Positions 49,147 to 59,800 of a stretch of 64,000 bases of DNA are shown here, one piece after another (the stretch's first letter is position 1; each line of letters starts with the position of its first letter). The notes under the pieces are model-generated. The model saw nothing but the letters and a program-made list of their open reading frames with translations, did no database searches and was not told where the DNA came from. Source of the stretch: Prolixibacteraceae bacterium (lineage in GTDB: Bacteria > Bacteroidota > Bacteroidia > Bacteroidales > Prolixibacteraceae); the NCBI GenBank assembly GCA_023229575.1, contig JALNYZ010000003.1, forward strand, positions 62,001 through 126,000, given 5' to 3'. Both the position numbers and the translations under genes were made by a program.

Positions 49147-49206
49147 CCAAATTAGGAAGTAGAAATCTGCCAAACTAGGAAGTAAAACGCCGCCAAATCA
49201 GGAAGT
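49147..49206. repeat. Three iterons with 23-bp spacing
   Basis: CCAAATTAGGAAGT (49147), CCAAACTAGGAAGT (49170) and CCAAATCAGGAAGT (49193): three 14-mers, each with one change, at an exact 23-bp period, ending three bases before the DUF4143 fragment. Confidence 0.75.
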
Positions 49207-49209
49207 CGC

Positions 49210-49791
49210 ATGTCAAGGGATTATGTTGAGGCTGTGATTAACCACGATGTGTCACGCGTTGATGATGTGGAAAAAAATCCCGAAAGGGTCCGGTTATTGT
49301 TGCGGTCCCTGGCGAGAAATGTTGCTACATTGGCCTCTGTACAGACCATTAAAAATGACATCGAAGCAACAGCCATTTCCATTTCAGATAAAACAATCAG
49401 TTCGTACCTAAATGCGTTACGAAGAATTTTTGTGGTGGAAGATTTGCCTGCCTGGTTGCCGTCAATGCGTTCCAAAACGGCAATTCGTACTTCATCAAAA
49501 AGACATTTTGTTGATCCCTCTATTGCTACAGCAGTGTTGCGGACAAACCCTGATGGTTTGTTGAATGACTTTAAGACTTTTGGGTTCCTGTTTGAAGCTT
49601 TATGTACAAGAGATATTCGCGTTTATGCGCAAGCGATAGATGGTGATGTGTTTCATTACCGCGATAAAAGTGGATTAGAATCAGATTCTGTAGTAACGGA
49701 ACATGGTCTGGCCAGTATCTATACAGAAAGGACGTTTAAGATTAATGAGTTGTTGTTGTATCCATCACATGGGTTCAACTGGCTTATTTAA
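49210..49791 (+). pseudogene. Decayed DUF4143 ATPase, middle-to-C-terminal fragment
   Basis: 193 codons matching only the DUF4143 part: DYVEAVINHDVSRVDDVEKN, LASVQTIKNDIEATAISIS, TISSYLNALRRIFVVEDLP, AILR-like TAVLRTNPDGLLNDFKTFG, and VFHYRDKSGLESDSVV. The AAA ATPase half with Walker motifs is missing upstream, and the nuclease-like end (normally ...ALIEVKLGG) is replaced by unrelated residues (TERTFKINELLLYPSHGFNW). It is truncated at both ends. It is a different subfamily from the intact gene at 29935. Confidence 0.8.
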
Positions 49792-49889
49792 TAGAGCGCT
49801 GAATTCCTTCTTCAACAGCTGGCCTGATCATGAATTTTGATTATCTGAAGTTTAATTCTATGTATGATATCATAAAATATTAATTCTAT

Positions 49890-49897
49890 TATATTTG
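49890..49897 (+). promoter_or_regulatory. -7 box immediately ahead of the His-rich small gene
   Basis: TATATTTG, an exact TAnnTTTG, ends five bases before the ATG at 49902. If used, transcription would begin at or next to the start codon. Confidence 0.4.
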
Positions 49898-49901
49898 TGA
49901 G

Positions 49902-50180
49902 ATGGGGGAAAGGAATTTCATATTGTGCCTGTTGTTGTTTTACACGGTTGTGTTGGCGCACAATGCTGTACCACATGGGCATTTTGATGAGGTCAGCTCA
50001 GAACACGATAGCGATTCACATGATCACAGTGAGCAAAGCAATCACCAACATCATTTCCTCTTTTCTCACAGTATTTCTTTGCATGTAACGATAGAAAAGC
50101 AGCTTGCATTTTCCGTATATCAATTGAAAGCTGCATCAAAAAGTTGTTCGAACATCAGGACATGTCCCTCCCTGGCTTGA
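49902..50180 (+). CDS. Small His-rich exported protein
   Basis: 92 residues. A hydrophobic N-terminus (NFILCLLLFYTVVLAHNAVP) is followed by a His/Asp/Ser-rich segment (HGHFDEVSSEHDSDSHDHSE, then QSNHQHHFLFSHSISLH). Proteins of this type in Bacteroidota precede CzcCBA/CusCBA efflux genes and probably bind Zn, Cu or Ni in the periplasm. Here the next gene is a nickel-dependent racemase homologue, so nickel is one possibility. No efflux gene is adjacent. Coding status rests on the signal peptide and composition. Confidence 0.6.
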   Translation: MGERNFILCLLLFYTVVLAHNAVPHGHFDEVSSEHDSDSHDHSEQSNHQHHFLFSHSISLHVTIEKQLAFSVYQLKAASKSCSNIRTCPSLA

Positions 50181-50389
50181 TAAAATTCTTTGCAAAACTT
50201 ATCACTAAATAGAAAATTTCAGTAATTTCAGATTCCATATCAACAATAGGGTTTTTATTATATGCGTTTGAATTTTAGACACTTAAATGCATACAAAACC
50301 TTGTTATTTTCAAAATAATCCCACATTTATTTAACCTTTCTTACATCGAACTCACATTACTCTAACAAATTAATATAAAGAAGATTGAA

Positions 50390-51691
50390 ATGGAAATTAA
50401 ATTTTCTTACGGGAATGATGATCTGATACTTAAGCTACCAAATGATTGTCAGATTTATAAGTCAAACTACAGATTGGCCAATCTCAAAGCAGAAGAGATG
50501 TTGCAGGAATCCATTGCCCATCCGGTATCAAGTGACACGTTACCATCCCTGCTTCAGAATAGGAAGCAGGGAGAGGTAGTAATCGTAGTTTCCGATATTA
50601 CACGGCCAATTCCGTACTATGAATTTTTGCCAAAGTTAATAGCAGAGATTAAATCTGCAGGAGTTAAAACTGATGAAATTACTGTTTTGGTCGCCACAGG
50701 GATGCATCGCGCCTCAACGCACGAAGAACAACTCAAGATGTTTGGTAAATATATTGTTAAGAATTATAGGATCATTAATCATGATTGCCAAAATGAAAAT
50801 GAACTGATAGAATTGGACGGACTTAGCTGGTCAGGATCTAAAATCAAATTGAATAAATACTATGTACAAGCAGGATTCCGCATTGTAACAGGCTTGGTTG
50901 AACCACATTTTATGGCCGGATATTCTGGAGGGAGAAAAGCGATTTGCCCTGGATTGGTGGCTCTGGAAGCCGTCCGGAAATTTCACGGATACCAGTTTCT
51001 GAGTCATCCCAACGCTTCAAGTACAGTGCTTAAAGACAATCCATGTCATGACGAAAATAGCTCGATAGCAAGAATGTGTCCACCAGATTTCACTATTAAT
51101 GTGGTACTTGACAAGCACAAGAAAGTAAATGCAATCATCTCAGGCGAATTGATTGAATCTCATCTGAGGGCAATTGACTATGTGAAAGCCGCATGCTGTC
51201 CAGATGTGGTTGAACCGGCTGATCTTGTGATCACATCCAGTGGAGGTTACCCCTTGGATGCCACTTTTTACCAATGTGTAAAAGGATTTGTCAACTGTTT
51301 GCCTGCTGTGAAACCACATGGAGAAATCATCTCCTTTGGAAGCTGCATGGAAGGAATCGGTAGCCCCGAATATACTGAACTCATGAAAAAATACTCAAAA
51401 AATTATCTGAAGTTTATTGAGGATATAGAAACAGGACTAAATTTCGTTAAAGACCAATGGCAGTTGCAAATGCAAATCCGTACGTTGACAAAGGTAGGGC
51501 AACCTAATCTGCACTTTTACACTTCCGGTATTTCACAGCCTGAACTTTCATTGCTTTTTGTCAATCCACATTCAATATCAGCAGATCAAATTTCGAATGC
51601 AATTCAGGACCAGATTGATAATGCGGTAAAAGCTAAAAAGCGAATTGGTATTTTCCCTGAAGGACCTTATTGCTCACCAATACCCAAATGA
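50390..51691 (+). CDS. larA: Nickel-dependent lactate racemase-family protein (LarA)
   Basis: 433 residues. Family motifs: Asp69-Ile-Thr71-Arg72-Pro73 (VVSDITRP), His106 in ATGMHRAST, His173 in VEPHFMAGYSGGRKAICPG with Lys183, and His199 in RKFHGYQF. These line up with His108, His174, Lys184 and His200 of Lactobacillus LarA, so the site for the nickel-pincer cofactor is intact. It racemises a 2-hydroxy acid; members vary in substrate, so lactate itself is not certain. LarB/C/E cofactor genes are not in this window. Cytoplasmic. Confidence 0.87.
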   Translation: MEIKFSYGNDDLILKLPNDCQIYKSNYRLANLKAEEMLQESIAHPVSSDTLPSLLQNRKQGEVVIVVSDITRPIPYYEFLPKLIAEIKSAGVKTDEITVLVATGMHRASTHEEQLKMFGKYIVKNYRIINHDCQNENELIELDGLSWSGSKIKLNKYYVQAGFRIVTGLVEPHFMAGYSGGRKAICPGLVALEAVRKFHGYQFLSHPNASSTVLKDNPCHDENSSIARMCPPDFTINVVLDKHKKVNAIISGELIESHLRAIDYVKAACCPDVVEPADLVITSSGGYPLDATFYQCVKGFVNCLPAVKPHGEIISFGSCMEGIGSPEYTELMKKYSKNYLKFIEDIETGLNFVKDQWQLQMQIRTLTKVGQPNLHFYTSGISQPELSLLFVNPHSISADQISNAIQDQIDNAVKAKKRIGIFPEGPYCSPIPK

Positions 51692-51837
51692 TAATTTTCA
51701 TTGCTATGACTTAGTCTGACAATTTGCAACGACACTAAAAAAAACGACAGGAAATCCGCCGGGATTTCCAACTACCAGTGTCAACCAGAGGAAAATAAAA
51801 AGTGCAAATGACAGCCAGCGTCATCCGATCAGTAATT

Positions 51838-52254
51838 TTATCTCCAGGCACCCAGGATCATTCCCGCTATGCCCAATCCTATAACCATGTAAAATCCGTC
51901 AATAAGCCATAAGGTTACAGACCGGCGCTGGTAAAGATAATTGATGCCCATGGTCATCATTGAGAAGAAAAATCCGGTAAAGGCGCCATAATGCAATCCC
52001 TTTAATATGCTGACTTCCTCCGGCTTGTGTGAATTTATAACGAAATTCAATGCCCATACCATGAAGAGCATTACAAGAAAACTCAGGCCAAATACCATAG
52101 CCATGTTCGCTTTCTTAATTCCCTCTTCTTTGAATTCAACTTCTTTTTGCCAGATTTTTCCGAACAGTACCGGACTATACCAAAGGGCGCCCAGTACCCA
52201 AATAGCAATCGTGCCTACCAGCACGGCCCATACATTGATGAAAGGATAAGCCAT
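51838..52254 (-). CDS. DUF1761 membrane protein
   Basis: 138 residues with four membrane helices. Family text: INVWAVLVGTIAIWVLGALW, YSPVLFGKIWQKEVEF, and LKGLHYGAFTGFFFSMMTMG, then VTLWLIDGFYMVIGLGIAG. Function of DUF1761 is unknown. Inner membrane. Stands alone, convergent with larA. The gap between them (51692-51837) shows no clear terminator. Confidence 0.8.
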   Translation of the reverse strand: MAYPFINVWAVLVGTIAIWVLGALWYSPVLFGKIWQKEVEFKEEGIKKANMAMVFGLSFLVMLFMVWALNFVINSHKPEEVSILKGLHYGAFTGFFFSMMTMGINYLYQRRSVTLWLIDGFYMVIGLGIAGMILGAWR

Positions 52255-52399
52255 AAGTAAAAGATTTAAAGGTTAAAATTTTCTTTTCAATATACGTATT
52301 TTTTTTAATATGGTTTTAGCTCTCTGTACATGAGGACAATTTCAGAGAGTATTCAATGGAAGTTTCTTTGCAACACATAAGTGATTAAAAAAGGGAGGA

Positions 52400-52546
52400 A
52401 TGTACTACAATGCAGACGGAACAGTTATTGGTCAGGAAATTTGGGGTTCGTTCGCCATTGTTGAGTCTATTGTCAATGACCCATGTGCAAATATGCATGG
52501 TGTCCAATACAAAAGCCCGGATCATGCTGGTTTAGGGAATTGGTAA
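52400..52546 (+). pseudogene. Gene remnant in the 52255-52613 gap
   Basis: A 48-codon stretch, MYYNADGTVIGQEIWGSFAI then VNDPCANMHGVQYKSPDHAG and GLGNW-stop, reads like the end of a real protein rather than random sequence. An upstream in-frame TGA at 52382 and no proper leader mark it as the tail of a decayed gene. The family is not recognised. The rest of the gap holds nothing visible. Confidence 0.4.
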
Positions 52547-52613
52547 ATTCACATGCATTGCCCGCAGCCCGGGGAATCAATTGAATAGGATAAACTAATT
52601 TATCAGGAAGATG

Positions 52614-53855
52614 TTAATTTGAAGATGCCGGGGTTGCAATGACATTTCCGGGCACTACAGGAACGCTTTCCGGGGATGCTTTTTTCCTGCCAAAAGATTT
52701 TAAATCAAAAATAAGGGTAAAACGAACGGTGTTGGCCAATGGATTATTTCGCTGGGTTGGAATGAGGTATGCGAAATCAATGGCACAAATATTCATTTTG
52801 ACGCCCAATCCGGCCGAAAAGAATTTCCTGTTTCCCTTGTATTCGTTTTCGTGAAAATAGCCTCCGCGGATCGCGAACTGATGGTGGTACCAGTATTCAA
52901 TACCCGTGGAGATTCTTATTTCCTTCAGCTCTTCCCTGAATCCTCCCGGGGCGTCGGAAAAGGAGCTGAAGATGGAACTGATGGCGGTTTGGTTGGAACG
53001 GTTGTCTGAAATGATCACGCCGGACCCGTCACCCAATGCGGAAATTTGCGGTGTTGGTACCAGTAGCTTATTAAAGTCCAAAGAGATTGAAAACAGATTG
53101 TCCTGATTTAATTCTTTGGTAAAGGTTGAACCAATTCTGAGGTTTGCCGGAAGTAACTCCTTATTCTTGCCTTCGTCATAGGATATTTTAGATCCGATAT
53201 TTGAAATGTTGATACCCGCCGAAAAGGTTTGGGCCGAATTACCGTTATTGACAGAGTTGTTGTAATAAAAACTCACATCACTGGCAAAGGCCGATCCTGG
53301 TTTGTAGCTTTCGGGGCCAATCCCCCCGGAGAGATCGGAATGTATGTATCTGATTTCAATTGCCCCTGAAAATTTGTCCGATAGTTTTCTGGCATAACTG
53401 ATATCAAATGCGAATTCATTTGGGCTCACATTGGCAATGTTGGATCCATTCTGATCGGTCAGCATAATTTCCCCCATAGAAAAATAACGAAGTGAGACCC
53501 CAATTGTCTGGAAGTTGTCCAACCGATAGTAAGAAGAGAGGTATGCCAGGTTCATGTCCCTGATCAATTGTCTTAACCAGGGAGTATAAGACAAAGAAAT
53601 GCCAAAACTATCTTTAACAAAAGCCAATTTTGATGCATTCCAGAATTGGGCGCTTGCATCGGCAGATGTTGCCACACCAGCATCACCCATGGCGCCATGC
53701 CTGGAATCGGCGGTAATATTCAGAAAAGGCACTGATGTAGTGATCGGATTATATTTTGTTTCTTGACCAGAAACAGTGCTTTGTGAATAAGCGGTCTGTT
53801 CCGCAATAATACAGAGGAAAATAACTGTCAATAGGATAAAGGAAATTATTCTCAT
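52614..53855 (-). CDS. porV: PorV-type T9SS outer-membrane protein
   Basis: 413 residues. Signal peptide MRIISFILLTVIFLCIIAEQ. Mature start NPITTSVPFLNITADSRHGA and GDAGVATSADASAQFWNASK are the hallmark of PorV/LptO, as is the FadL-like 14-strand barrel text (AGINISNIGSKISYDEG, GLGVKMNICAIDFAYLIP). PorV shuttles T9SS cargo from the translocon to the PorU attachment site. It is slightly longer than the P. gingivalis protein, with a short Pro/Ser-rich tail (RKKASPESVPVVPGN). It lies 11 bases downstream of the giant T9SS cargo gene in the same direction, so the pair is co-transcribed. PorU is not adjacent. Confidence 0.88.
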   Translation of the reverse strand: MRIISFILLTVIFLCIIAEQTAYSQSTVSGQETKYNPITTSVPFLNITADSRHGAMGDAGVATSADASAQFWNASKLAFVKDSFGISLSYTPWLRQLIRDMNLAYLSSYYRLDNFQTIGVSLRYFSMGEIMLTDQNGSNIANVSPNEFAFDISYARKLSDKFSGAIEIRYIHSDLSGGIGPESYKPGSAFASDVSFYYNNSVNNGNSAQTFSAGINISNIGSKISYDEGKNKELLPANLRIGSTFTKELNQDNLFSISLDFNKLLVPTPQISALGDGSGVIISDNRSNQTAISSIFSSFSDAPGGFREELKEIRISTGIEYWYHHQFAIRGGYFHENEYKGNRKFFSAGLGVKMNICAIDFAYLIPTQRNNPLANTVRFTLIFDLKSFGRKKASPESVPVVPGNVIATPASSN

Positions 53856-53866
53856 GAGAATGTTAT

Positions 53867-56800
53867 TTATAAAATGATTAACCGGTAAGATCCAGTCGCT
53901 TTGTCACTTTTCAGAACGACAAGGTAAACTCCTTTTGGAAGGTTCAAATCCATATTGGTTATTTGGTTTGTAAGTTTACTTTCCCCAAGCAGATTACCTT
54001 CCGGCGTATAAATTGTCATTTCAACGGGAATATCCTCCTTGCTCTTAATGGTAATGTTACCATGTGTTGGGTTTGGATAGATGTGATAAAAATCAGTGAT
54101 GTTGTACACCCCATTGTTGACCGATGTTATGAAGGAAAGGTCTGACCCGTAAGAGGTGCCAACTGCATTGATGGCATAAGCCCTTACATGATAAGTAGTT
54201 CCGGGTACAAGACCGGTAATTATGTCGGAGAAATTTCCTATACCGGTTCCTTCTGTTGTTCTGGCATCCCCAATGGTCGGATTGGCGGAGATTCCCCAAC
54301 AGAAGCCTTTTTCTGTTACTGTGGTTCCACCATCAGATGTAACATTTCCTTTCCCGGTGGCTGTTGTTGACTGATTGTCTGAGGCTGTAGCCGATAATGT
54401 GACTACGGTAGCAAGTGCATTGGTCGTAAACAGGATATTTGCCCCGTAAGAGGTTCCTGCCGAATTGGTCGCATAAGCCCTTACATTGTAGGAAGTTCCT
54501 GGATTCAATCCGGTAATTAGATCCGAGAAAGAGCCTGTTCCGGTTCCGTTGGAAGTTTTGGCATCAGAGATTGTAGGGTTGGTCGTTAAAGACCAGCAGA
54601 AACCTTTCTGGATGACTTGTGCCCCTCCATCAGATGTAATATCACCTTTGCCTAAAGCAGCAGAGGAAGAAGTAGTTACAACGGATACTGTTGTGACAGT
54701 TGCAGGAGCAGGCGTAACAAATGGGAGATCTGCACCGTAGGAAGTACCAACTGAATTGGTTGCATAGCTTCTGACGTGATAGGTCATGCCGGCAGCAAGA
54801 CCGGTCAGGCTGCTGGCATAGACCCCTGTACCCGTTCCATCCGAAGTTTTTGAATCGGTTATTGTCGGATTAAATTTGGTACTCCAGCATAATCCCCTGG
54901 CAGTTACAGTAGCGCCTCCATCTGATGTAACATTTCCACCACCCACTGCCGTTGAAGCTGTAATTGCGGTTACAGGAAGGGTCGTAATGGCCGCTAAGTC
55001 AAGCGTTGTAAACGGAACATCTGCCCCATAAGAAGTTCCCGCAGAATTGGTTGCATAAGATCTTACATGATAGCTTGTTCCTGCGGAGAGTCCGGAAAGA
55101 TTGCTTGTAAAAATCCCCTGTCCGGTACCATCCGATGTTTTCGAATCGGAAACCGTAGGATTGGCCAGTGTACTCCAGCATAATCCCCTGGCAGTTACTG
55201 TAGTGCCTCCGTCGGAGGTAACATTTCCACCACTCACTGCTGTAGTAGAAGTAATGGAGGTCACCTGAATGGTAGTTAGGAATGCAAAGTCGGGCGTTGT
55301 AAACTGCACATCAGCGCCGTAAGAGGTTCCTGCGGAATTGGTTGCATAAGACCTTACATGGTAAAGTGTGCCGGCGGAGAGTCCGGCAAGATTACTGGTA
55401 AAAACTCCCAGTCCGGATCCATCCGAAGTTTTGGAATCTAAAACGGTTGGATTGACCGTTGTACCCCAGCATAATCCTTTGGCAGTTACTATTCCGCCAC
55501 CATCTGAAGAGACGTCCCCACCTCCAATGGCGGAAGAGGATGTTATGCCGGATACTGCGCCAGTGCTGATCAATGGCGGAATGACCACCGGCACCGCTGT
55601 ACCATTCCCATTTAATGTTATTTGTTTGGATGGCGAAGTATTATCCGAATTATTGGTTACAACCAGATTGGTTGTTTTGGTTCCCGTCGTGGTTGGTTTA
55701 AACCTAACTGTAATTTTTTGGTTTTCACCCGGAGCAAGAGTAAACGAAGGTATTATCGGATAGATGATTACAAACTGATCGACATTGATGCCTGACAGTG
55801 ATAGTACGGATATGCCCAGGGAAGCAGTCCCATTGTTTGTAACAGTAAAGATCTCATCAGCTGTACCGTTAAGCACAACATTGCCATAGTCATAAAGAAC
55901 ATCAGGACTGACCGCCAGCGTCTTTGTCTGTAATAATGTACCGGTTCCGTTCAGCGAAATCGTTTTTGAGGGAGTACCATTGTCCGCATTACTTGAAATA
56001 ACAAATGATGCGTTCTTTACACCTTCGGAGGTAGGTTTGAAACCAATTGAAACCTGCACTGATCCCCCGGGTACGATATCAAAGGTTGTATTCAATGGAT
56101 CTGAGATATTGTATTGATTGGAATTGGACCCGGATAGGGTGAGACTTGAAATCTTGAGGATGGCATTGCCTGTATTTTGCAGACTGATAATTTTGGTGTT
56201 TGTATTGTCAACTGTCACCGTCCCATAATTCCATGAATCATCCGGAGTGACTACCAGTACCCTGGTTTGAACTATGGGTGATCCGAAGGCGAAGGTAAAT
56301 GTTCTGGCCAAACTCCAGTCACTGTTACCGGCCGCATTGGTAGCCAGCACTTTCCAGGTATGGTTCCCGGCTGTGGTGAAAGTACGGGTGTAGGTTGTTC
56401 CGGTAATCGTAACCGGGGTTTCGGCATCAAACTGAATTTGATAACCGGATGCATTTGCCACGGCATTCCAGGTGAATACCGACGCCGACTCGTTGTAAAG
56501 AGTCGAAGCATTAGCCGGACTGTTAAGGACCGGAATAGCAGGGAGACCTAAAACAGAATAGGTTTGAGTGGCTGACCATTGTCCATTCGTAGCGTTAAGT
56601 TTGGCCCGCACATGCCACGTATGGTTCCCCGTGCTTGTTCCATCAGTTTGCAAATTCAAACTGGTGCCAATAACATTTGTCACCGAGGCATTAGGCGTTC
56701 CGGCGTCAATCTCAATGTCATAGGAGTTTGCACAGGCGGTTGATGTCCATGAAAATACAATTGCTGAACCAACAAAAAAGGTAAATGCATTTACAGGCGA

Positions 56801-59800
56801 TGATAGGTTGGGTATGCCCAGTTCGACACTGAAAGGGCGGGCACCACTCCAGGCGCTTTCCCCCGCACTGTTTGAGGCCAAAATTTTCCAGGTGTGCAGT
56901 CCTGTGGTACTGAAAGACTTGGAATATGAGGTGCCGGTAACAGTTACAGGGAGATCAGCGTCAAACTGAATTTTATAAGCTGTTGCCCCTGTTACAGCAT
57001 TCCAGGTGAAATCGGACGAGGTATTGCAGGGAAGCGGCTCATTTTCTGCAGGAGTGACCTGAACCGGAACAGAAGTGATGGTATAAACTGTATATGTTCC
57101 GGATACTGACCATGTCCCGGTTGTTGCGTTCTGTCTCGCACGAACATGCCAGGAGTGCTGTCCGGCGCCGCCAATTGTTGTAACAAGATTCATGCTTGTT
57201 CCGGCGACGTTCGTAAGTGAAGCATTTGCTGTTCCACCGTCGAATTCAATATCATACGAGGTTGCTCCGGTTACTTGTGTCCAGGAGAAACCAATTGTAG
57301 CCCCAACGTTAAATGTAGCATCATTTGCCGGAGTGCTCAGTGTTGGTACATCAAGCGCCGGGGTGAACGTGTTGATGTTACTCCATTCACTCTTTCCTGC
57401 GGCATTGGTTGCCAACACTTTCCAGGTATGGCTTCCAGGAGTGTTGAACGAACGGCTGTAAGATGTACCGGAGACATTGATCGGTGTCTCCGAGTCAAAC
57501 TGAATCTGATAACCTGTTGCGCTGGCTACCTGACCCCAGGTGAAATTGAAGGCGGTATTGAAGGGAATCGTAGAAACGTCGGACGGAGCTATCAGAACAG
57601 GGGCAGAGGGGCTCTCAAAGACCTGGTAAGTTCTGGACTGCGACCATGCACCCACAGAAGTACTGTTTTTTGCCCGTACATGCCAGGTATGCGGACCGGC
57701 ATTGATATTTGCGAGGACCATGTTAAGGCTTGGAACAGATACATTGGTCAGTGAGACATAGCCAAAACCTGCATCAAACTCGACATCGTAGGAGGTCGCC
57801 CCGGTAACGGGAGTCCAGGAAAAATTGATGGTTGAACCAACATAATAGATAGATGCATTTGAAGGCGAGGTCAATATCGGAATACCTAAATCTACTGTAA
57901 ATGCAAAAGCAGTGCTCCAATCACTATCTCCCGCATCGTTAGAGGCTTGCACGGTCCAGGAATGGTTGCCAAATGTGCTGAAAGAACGGGCATAGGCGGT
58001 GCCGGATACAACGATCGGTGCCTCGGAGTCAAATTGTATTTTGTAACTGGTGGCATTGGGGACACTGTTCCATCTGAACTGCACATTCTGATCACTGGAA
58101 ACGGAACTGCCGTTGGCCGGACTTATTAACACCGGGACATTCGGTATTCCTGCCACAGTAAAGGAACGGTTACCGGACCAGGAACCAGTAATTGTATTAA
58201 GCCTGGCCCGAACATGCCAGGTATGCGGCCCCACATTTGCTGCAGCAAGCGGTAGGTTAAATGTTGTACCTGAAACATTGGTCAAGTAGGCATATCCAAG
58301 TCCTGGATCAAATTCAATATCATAAGATGATGCACCGGATACGGATGTCCATGAAAACTCAATGGTGGTTCCCACATATTCAATGGATGCATTTGCCGGG
58401 GATGTCAAATTTGGCGAGCCAAGAATCACATTGAAATTCTTGACTGTACTCCAGCCACTTTGCCCCGAAGGGTTGACCGCCTTAACTTTCCACGTGTGCG
58501 CTGAAAGATCGCTGAATGTCCTCGGAAAGTTAGTACCTGTAACAGAAATCGGAACTTCTGAATCAAACTGAATTAGGTAACTGGTTGCATTCGGGACCGG
58601 ATTCCAGGCAAAAAAGGCCGGGGTATTGTATGGTACTGTTCCTTCAGGAGGAGGGTTCGTGGTAACAGGGATAGCCGGAATGCCGGCAACAGTGAAGGTT
58701 CTGGTCTGGGTCCACTGTCCGGCTGAATTGCTATTCCTGGCCCTGACACGCCAGGTATGATTTCCAACGTTAGCGGCAACAAGGGCCCATTGCCTGGAGG
58801 TGACAACAACGTTTGACAGTGAGACTGAGCCTAATCCAGTGTCAAACTCTATATCATACGAGGTAGCGCCGGCAACGGAAGTCCATGTAAAATTCAAATT
58901 GGTATTGATATAGGCAATAGACCCGCTTGCAGGAGACGACAAGGCCGGTATCCCAAGGGTGACAGTAAAAGTCCTGGAACTGCTCCAACCGCTGTCTCCG
59001 GCATCGTTGGAGGCGAGAACTTTCCAGATATGGCTTCCGAACGAACTGTAAGTACGCGTGTAGGATGTTCCTGTAACAGTGATAGGCGTTTCCGAATCAA
59101 ACTGTATTTTGTATCTTGTAGCGTTCGGAACTGCATTCCATGAAAATGCAGTTGCGGCGTCATAAAAGATGGACGATCCGCTTGCAGGAGTTGTGGTGGT
59201 CGGTACCACCGGAATTCCGATGATGGTAATGGTGCGTGTAACTGACCAGGCGCCGGTGAATGCCCCATTTTTAGCGCGTACATGCCAGGTGTGTGTTCCA
59301 GCCTGGTTGGCAACGAGGGTAACATTCATGCTGATCCCGGCAACATTTGATTGGGTAACTGTGCCTAGACCTGCGTCGAATTCCACATCGTAGGAGACAG
59401 CCCCGGCGACGGACGACCATGTAAAACTTGCTGTCTCCCCGACGTAAAAAGTGTTCCCGTTTGCGGGCGATGAAAGTAGCGGAATGCCCAATACTACCGC
59501 GAAATTGTTGACAGTACTCCAACCGCTCTCCCCTGAGGCATTGATAGCCTTTACTTTCCAGCTATGGTTGCCCAATGTATTGAAAGTCCTTGAGTAGCTG
59601 CTATTCGTAACCGTCAATGGTGCCTCCGAATCAAATTGTATCTGGTAACTGGTGGCATATTGTACCGTACTCCACGAAAAATTTGCAGCAATTTCATAAG
59701 TAACTGTTGATTCAGTGGCCGGATTGAGGTTGATAGGTATAGCTGGCACTCCGGCTACTGTAAATGTCCTTGTTTGAGACCATTGCCCGATAGTGGAACC

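Noticed and set aside
49147..49206. The three iterons considered as a minimal CRISPR
   Set aside because: Intervals are only 9 bases and the repeats differ from each other; no cas genes nearby.
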